In this document: positions 57,841 through 64,000 of the stretch, piece after piece
Numbering within the stretch: position 1 is the stretch's first letter
How the letters are laid out: every line of letters starts with the position of its first letter
Assembly (NCBI GenBank): GCA_949825045.1
Contig: OX463829.1
Coordinates: 21,794,715 to 21,858,714, forward strand
Direction: 5' to 3'
DNA length: 64,000 nucleotides
DNA from: Argyresthia goedartella
Taxonomy: Eukaryota; Arthropoda; Insecta; Lepidoptera; Argyresthiidae
The notes under the pieces: generated by a model
Databases searched by the model: none
Told to the model about the DNA's origin: nothing
The model's input: the letters and a program-made list of their open reading frames with translations, nothing else
Position numbers and translations under genes: made by a program

Positions 57841-58162
57841 TTTTGTAGCTACCAGCTCTGCCTAGCATAGCAACCAGCAAGCGCCGCCGCCGCCGACGCC
57901 ACGTGTCCTTGACACTCAGGCGGGCGGACACGCGGCTATAGCAATTTTAGGCAGTTCGGTTGGTGGGTGTGTTCCTCACTAACACTACTATAACAGCACC
58001 ATAGAGTTGTGATCAGCCCTGGGTGCCTACGGAAATTTGATCTCTCTGAGGACGGGGACTCGATGGCGAGGATGTGACATTGATGACTGTTGAATTATTT
58101 TGTGATACTGATACTTCCACGCAGCAATCGTGGTTGTTTGTCTAAGAAGAATCACTATGTAG
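57841..58162 (+). promoter_or_regulatory. GC-rich patch followed by a strong splice-donor-like site; possible first exon or promoter
   Basis: CGCCGCCGCCGCCGACGCCA at about 57881 and CAGGCGGGCGGACACGCGG make the GC-richest stretch in the right third. Plus-strand sequence ends CTATGTAG|GTAAGTTAATTTTG at 58162. It could be a noncoding first exon on the plus strand, or the distal Atf3 promoter read in the other direction. Neither is proven. Confidence 0.25.
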
Positions 58163-59124
58163 GTAAGTTAATTTTGATTTATTTTACCTATTTAGGTACC
58201 TTTTCTTAACTCAATTATACTCTATTGACTACCAAAAATGCTATTGAGAATAAACGAATGTGATGAGTAATCAATCAAGTACCTACCTATAGGAAAACTT
58301 TTTCGGGGCTGCTTCTGATCTTAACTCTTTGACGCGTTTTAATATATTCGACACCACTATTTAGATGTGTGTTGTAGCAACCTCTATACAGATATACAGT
58401 TATGGTTATGTATACTCGCTCGCACGCAAAGCAACAAAGGAAGTTTGGTGAGCCAATTGTAAAGTTGATTTTGTGTCTAGTCTAGGGATCATTTACTCTA
58501 CACCTAAATTGCATGAAGTCTAAGTCGTGAAATATAGTAGATACCTCACCTAAAGATTTTTGGTAACAAGCCCCTAATTGGAACAACACATAACAATAGG
58601 GCGGAATCTTAAATGATATTATTTAAAGTCATTCGTATTAAATCGAATTAGGTACCCATAAACTTGTTGAAATTATCTATTATGAACTTTGTTAAGAAAC
58701 AAACTTAAATAGGTACACAACTTATTCTATTGAAAATTGAATTCAATTAACTTAATCATGACTTATGTTCATTAGGGCAAACATTATGAATAGAGTCGCG
58801 TTTTAAAGCGAAAGCGTTTGATAGAGCGGTTTTAAACAGACGATTATATTGAAATTCCTATAATCTGCTTAGGTTTATATAGTGTTTAGAATAATTGTCA
58901 ATAGTCGCACCTAACGTAATAATAAATAGGTAGGTGTAACCGTAACCGTACTGATCCTATCGGTCCACTAGATGATCACAAAAGATGCTCTTACGCTTTG
59001 CATGCATGACGCTGTGACCTCGGTTATTTTACGACTGTCAACCAATAAATAGATACAACGCAGTATTTACTTATTATTTTTCATGACATACTTAACTAGG
59101 TTTCTGAAAAATTTAAATATAATC
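58163..59124. other. Unassigned AT-rich DNA
   Basis: No ORF with a motif and no repeat recognised. Confidence 0.5.
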
Positions 59125-59895
59125 CAGTGCGGGTCGGACACGCACGCGAATGGTGCCATCGTACATGAAGAGTTAAGCATTAAAAATAATAAAACAAAAA
59201 CAAAATACTATCATGTCCGAATCTGGAACCATGTGATTGCGAAACCGGTATCAAACCAATTGAACCACCACAACCATGTTATAAGCCGTGAAATCTGCGA
59301 TCATATTTGAATAATGCTAAGGTTTGTTATATTCCAGTGTTAAAACACGTCTCATGTTTGGGGACCCCTTTTCATTTATAAAATCTCGTGAAGTTTTTAT
59401 TTTTTTTTTGCTGAAACTGCAACAGAAATACACATTCTGTGAAAATTTCAACTCTCTACCTGTTACTGTTCATGAGGTACAGCCCGCTGACGGACGGACG
59501 GACGGACAGCGGAGGCTTAGTAGGGTCCCGTTTGGCACCCTTCGGCTTCGGAACCCTAACAAATAGTCAAGTGCGGGTCGGACTCGCAAATAATCGACAA
59601 ATAATCGACCGATATCAAACTAATTGCGCCACCACGTTGTGTGTGAGCAGCGAAATCTACGATCATATTTGAATTATTTTAATGATTTGTTATATGACAG
59701 GGGTTATATTAAAACACGTCACTAATATGGGGACCCCTTCAATTGATAAAATCTTGTCAAGATCATCATTTTTTACTGTGGCGGCATTCCGTGAAAATGT
59801 CAAATCTCCAGCTGACTGAGACAGACCGACGGACAGACAACGGAGGTTTAGTAATTGGGTCCCGTTTGGCACCCTTTGATTACGTTACCCTGAAA
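59125..59895 (+). repeat. Two family B repeats in tandem
   Basis: The first copy runs from CCAGTGCGGGTCGGACACGC to CTTCGGCTTCGGAACCCTAA (about 59570). The second begins at once with AGTCAAGTGCGGGTCGGACT and ends GATTACGTTACCCTGAAAAA (about 59895). The first keeps the GGACGGACGGACGGACAGCG run. Confidence 0.85.
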
Positions 59896-60509
59896 AAGGA
59901 TTAATTCCTTTTTTTATGGGGTAATAACTCAAACAGATAATAAGTACCTCTTAAATCATACACCTGTTTTTATGATAGTGTGACTTGATTTAGTGTACAA
60001 GTTGCCCGGGGCGCGTAAATCCGCTTTCTGTATATTAGTCAGCTCTGTTAGGTTCTGAATAGTACACAGACTTCGGCCTTCACTGATGCGCATACTGAAC
60101 AAAACCTGGGTATGCCTCAGCGCCTTGATGTTGTTAATAACAAAGCCTTATTGTTTTCTTTTATGCTGCCTAGTTCAATAATATAAGGATGTCGGCGATT
60201 TCTGATGTAGACTATGTACTGTAACTATTTAATTGTGCATCACAGTAAATCTAGACGCAAATATATAAAACGAATCTTTAGTTGCAAATTCGCACTTATG
60301 CCTACGACTATCGTCTTTGCATATACCTAGGTATGTAATTCAATAGGAATATAAAAAAAATATTTTTTTTACAGAAATTGCTCCAAAACACATGCACATC
60401 CACATTCTATTATCATCTCTATAATATTTTTCATCATCTATAATTTTAATTAATATGATAACTAATTTACGTTCCAAGTGAATATCACTTTGAAATTCAG
60501 AAAGTTAAA
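59896..60509. other. Unassigned DNA
   Basis: Nothing recognised. Confidence 0.5.
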
Positions 60510-60825
60510 TACTTAAAAAAAAACGACTTCAAGTTTAAGCCCTATTTCTTCCTCCCCGGTCGAAGCCTGTGTACATAAAACGTACTTATCAAAAGTTTTT
60601 CTGCACGGAGCCAAATATATGTGTATATATTTTTTGTATTTATTGATTTTTCCAATAAGCGCTTAATCAATTTTGATAAAATTAAAAAAGGAACCACCTC
60701 TGAAGTATGACCTATCAATACAAACAAGAATCATCAAAATCGGTTCATAATTGACGGAGTAAGCGCGTAACAAACACTCACAAAAAACAGACGAATTGAG
60801 AACCTCCTTTTAGAAGTCGGTTGAA
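60510..60825 (+). repeat. Interspersed repeat family D, copy 3
   Basis: AAAAAACGACTTCAAGTTTA..CCTATTTCTTCCTCCCCGGT at the left, AAAATCGGTTCATAATTGAC..GCGTAACAAACACTCACAAA and GAGAACCTCC..AGAAGTCGGTTG at the right. Confidence 0.85.
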
Positions 60826-61228
60826 AAGGAAGAGTTTTATTTACAATATTATTAATTTACATATTAAAACAGCCATACTTTTAGGTACAGTAAGCATCAG
60901 ATATATATGAGCGCGCACACATCCCAACGAACCAGAAACATCTACTCATCTAAAGTGTCAAAATGTATCACCATCCATACTAACACAGAGAATGTTGACA
61001 TAATTTTAATATTTTGGCTGTGTAGATATTTATTATTGTTTATGCGTTATATGGTCTTGCGCGCACACACATATCCGATGCCGACTGTACCTACAAACCT
61101 AACATAAAATCTCGTATTTCTATCAACTACCTGCTTAGTCGGATTTTTAATGTCATCATTATTTAGAAAATAAATATTTAGGAAATAAAACATTTAGTAT
61201 ATACCTAGTACCTACGATACAATATAGC

Positions 61229-61303
61229 TTCACGCCTGTACCCATACGGGGTGGCAGAGGCACAGCCAGTTATTCAATACTCCATTTTGCGTGACAGGGG
61301 GCT
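61229..61303 (-). repeat. Short interspersed repeat shared with 2757 and 18575
   Basis: CACGCCTGTACCCATACGGGGTGGCAGAGGC is the inverse of GTGCCTCTGCCGCCCCGTATGGGAAAAGGCGTG near 18648 and relates to TTGCCTCTGCCAGCACGTAT at about 2760. Confidence 0.65.
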
Positions 61304-61709
61304 GGCCCATTGCCGCAGCTATGGAGTAATTAAGGTTTCCTCACGATTTTTCCTGCTTTAGTAAAACCTACATATGCTTTTAAAATACCAACCAACTTTA
61401 ATTAACGGTGAAAACATGGCAAAAGTATGTACCTATTATTATCCACTCACTCAATCAATGGAGTCACATAGAGTCCCGGTACATATGCATATGAAATTAT
61501 TGGCTCAACACCTACCGCAGGCTGAGCTGACAGGTACAAATATTTTGTTCACATTAAATTCCCGAAAGAGCCAATAAGTATTATCCCATTTAATCCATTT
61601 CATATTCCTTTATTAAACACAATTATCTTAATTACAAGGGAGAAGGGAAATCAAGAAGGGAGGACACGAACTGTGCTGTGTCAGCACATTCGCCCGTGTG
61701 CTTCAAATT

Positions 61710-61992
61710 GACAAGCCTCTCACAAGCATATCGCAGGCCAGTATCGGACACATTTTCAGGTGTGAGAGAATTCCCTAAATCTCACTAAAGCTCACTGCGT
61801 TCGCCCTCCTCCTCCAAAGTGTCCTAGCTTGTCCAATACTGCTGAAGGAAATGCCAGCGAGCTTCAACATCGAAAAAGAGTCCTAGCTTGCCCAATACGA
61901 TTTAGGGAAATTCTCTCATACTTATGAAAAGTGTCCTAGACTGCCCAATATTATACTTCTGAAGCCTGCGATATACTTGTGCGAGGCTTGTC
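61710..61992. mobile_element. Palindromic MITE of 283 bp
   Basis: The left half GACAAGCCTCTCACAAGCAT..ATCGCAGGCC..GAGAGAATTCCCTAAAT is mirrored by TTTAGGGAAATTCTCTC..AGCCTGCGATATACTTGTGCGAGGCTTGTC on the right. AAAGTGTCCTAGCTTG-type segments repeat inside three times. Confidence 0.8.
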
Positions 61993-62389
61993 AAGCAGCA
62001 TTACGCCCCAGGGCTGATTCATACACATAATGCGGCTTTATGCGCCCTGGGCTCTGCAACGCGTTTTTAGTATTCATACCATTTCGCACAATACGCATCC
62101 CGTCTCTAATGATTCAAACTCTTTGCTTAATAAATGACTACATCGTATCGCACATCTATCAAAAAAAGCTACCGTAGAGAAAGTAAGCAAAGAGTTTCGT
62201 TTCTCTGAGTCCGCTACCAACGCCGTCTATTGATAAAGGATGAACCTCCCATACTTTTTTTTCGGTTTTTCGCCTGTTTCCTTGCGTTTTTCATAATTTT
62301 CTTTTTACCTAAACCTCCTCCGGACTGAGGACAACAAAACAAAATAGGAATTATGTAAACTGGTCCGGCCATTTTCGAGTTTTAGCGAG

Positions 62390-62810
62390 AGTAACTGGTC
62401 CGTCCGTCCGTCCGTCTCACGGGCAGCGGGCTCTATCTAAAAATAAATGAATACATAAATATTAGAGGTCACAATATTACACAAATCGAACTAGGCCCAT
62501 AGTAAGCTCAACAAGGCTTGTGTTATGAGTACTAGACGACGATATATTTAATAGAGGTAAATACATAGAAAACATCCAAGAATAAGAAACAAATATTCAT
62601 GCTCAACACACAAATATTTGCCCTTACCGGGATTCGAACCCAGGACCATCAGCTTCGTAGGCAGAGTCACTACCCGCTAAGCTAAACCGGTCGTCCGATG
62701 AACAGTAATAGGTAGAGAGTTGAATTTTTCACAGGGAGTGTATTTCTGTTGCCGCAACACATAACGAGGTTTTATAAATTAAAGGGGATTCCCATACAAG
62801 AGACGTCTTT
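62390..62810 (-). repeat. Reverse family B fragments split by a SINE
   Basis: TCCGTCCGTCCGTCCGTCTC at 62399 and GATGAACAGTAATAGGTAGAGAGTTG..GTTGCCGCAACACATAACG at 62696 are adjoining parts of a reverse family B copy. The SINE at 62455-62693 separates them, so the SINE inserted into the repeat. Confidence 0.7.
62455..62693 (-). repeat. tRNA-headed SINE, minus strand
   Basis: The minus strand starts GACCGGTTTAGCTTAGCGGG and GTCCTGGGTTCGAATCCCGG, with A and B boxes intact. The body runs through CAAATATTTGTGTGTTGAGC to a region of ATAAATATTTATG character. Confidence 0.85.
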
Positions 62811-64000
62811 CAATATCCCTGCTCCTACGACTTACGAAAACATCAACATTATCATCATCATCATCGCCAATAATTTCGCGATAATCTTGGATATGGGGAA
62901 ACAATGGAATAACCGGCCCTTGGGACTTTGACTGGATAAGTAACAGATTTATCAAAAATAAACATAGATAATGTCATGTAGTATAAAACTATCAACCACG
63001 CGGAATTTTATCAATTAATAAAATATTGACCCTTTGAAGTTAATAACTGAATCAAAGGGCATGGTATTTTAAAATTTCATAAACTTTTTACGCTAACTCT
63101 ATTTGGCTGGATCCACGAAGATAAGGTATTTAATTCGTGGGTGAATATGAAGAACCAGTTTGGTATTTTGGAGCTACCTACCTACTAAACGCATATAAAA
63201 ACAACACAATAAATCTAACATGTCTGGAGATCATATCAAGTGAGTTATACTTGAGCATTTGGAATTACATAACTATCGTTAAATGTAGGCTTATTTGCTA
63301 TTATTTTAAATATCTTACTGCCCTTTTCTACACAATTGCCGGCGCGACATTTGGATACGAGTACCTTCTTCTATCAACTTCGTTTAAGCTTCAAGCAGTA
63401 CAATAGCATCCACTTTGGGAATACCTATCATACGCGTAGGCTTCATCATATTAACGTGGTGACCTATATCTTCTCTTGTCGAGTGGATTGACTGCAGTAT
63501 GTCCTAATCTGTGCACCCACACATAATTCTGACTATTTGGTTCACTCCGCCTCAATGTCAGTACAAATAGGAGGAACCATCAATCATTGTACCCTCTGAT
63601 ATTCTGAGTAGGTATATAGGATAGAATTTGCGCCATTGAACTTAATTAAAAGCATCTGTGATCAAATTTTATTATATTTCATTGTAATAAAAAACATCTG
63701 AACCTTGGTAAGTAACTATTATCTTATCTGTGCCGTGGTGTTAAGGACGGATAGATGATTTACAGCTTGCTCATGGAACTTATTAGAATAATTTCTGATC
63801 TGATCATCGAGTTTGTCATGGACTTAATTTAATTATGTTATGTTTAAATTGACTTTGTTAAAAATCTAGGCTATTCACTGATTGTGGACTGAAATACGCC
63901 AACAGATACATGAATTGCAACTTAAATATCATTTGGCTCCTTGGTGTTAACATTTTCCCAAAATTAGCATTGCGTGCGGGTATGACTTTGATCCTCACAA
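62811..64000. other. Right edge of window, nothing recognised
   Basis: An ATCATCATC run at 62849-62866. The ORF at 63137-63406 is hydrophobic in places (TALFYTIAGATFGYEYLLLS) but has no recognisable family. Confidence 0.5.

Overview
This is about 64 kb of AT-rich, intron-rich animal nuclear DNA. Two conserved insect genes, spliceosomal introns, many tRNA-headed SINEs, Tc1/mariner and non-LTR remnants, and interspersed repeats of a type I associate with moths and butterflies all suggest a lepidopteran. The order is inferred from repeat style, not proven.

Two host genes are clear and lie tail to tail. On the plus strand, five exons at 2517-23358 encode the last 234 residues of a MYST histone acetyltransferase, the Tip60/KAT5 orthologue. 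The chromodomain and the first part of the zinc finger must lie before base 1. On the minus strand, five coding exons running from 51354 down to 32771 encode a complete 399-residue bZIP protein, the ATF3 orthologue. Every exon junction in both genes has GT/AG borders and keeps frame. Most single ORFs over these loci cross splice sites and misrepresent the proteins.

The rest is introns and intergenic DNA filled with mobile elements. From left to right: a palindromic repeat family and a perfect hairpin (0.25-3.7 kb); SINEs and a Tc1-like transposase gene that becomes intact once a 103-bp intron is recognised (4.8-7.6 kb); a nested repeat ending in a 93-bp minisatellite that stays open in several frames (8.2-10.4 kb); a 47-bp minisatellite (12.85-13.46 kb); a 4.8-kb element with the terminal and internal repeat layout of DIRS retrotransposons (15.5-20.3 kb); a 1.2-kb terminal-inverted-repeat element (21.1-22.4 kb); and a 4.2-kb element with arms of about 650-700 bp (23.6-27.8 kb). 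Within and beyond Atf3 are RTE and jockey-like reverse transcriptase tails, SINEs, MITEs, and a complete DD37D mariner (maT type) with both inverted repeats and one internal stop codon (48.8-50.1 kb). The last 12 kb holds only repeats and unassigned AT-rich DNA.

The host genes are both nuclear regulators: Tip60 acetylates histones as part of a chromatin complex, and ATF3 is a stress and immune transcription factor. Nothing here shows that they work as a unit. The most unusual structures are the DIRS-like element, the intron-bearing Tc1 gene and the frame-preserving minisatellite.
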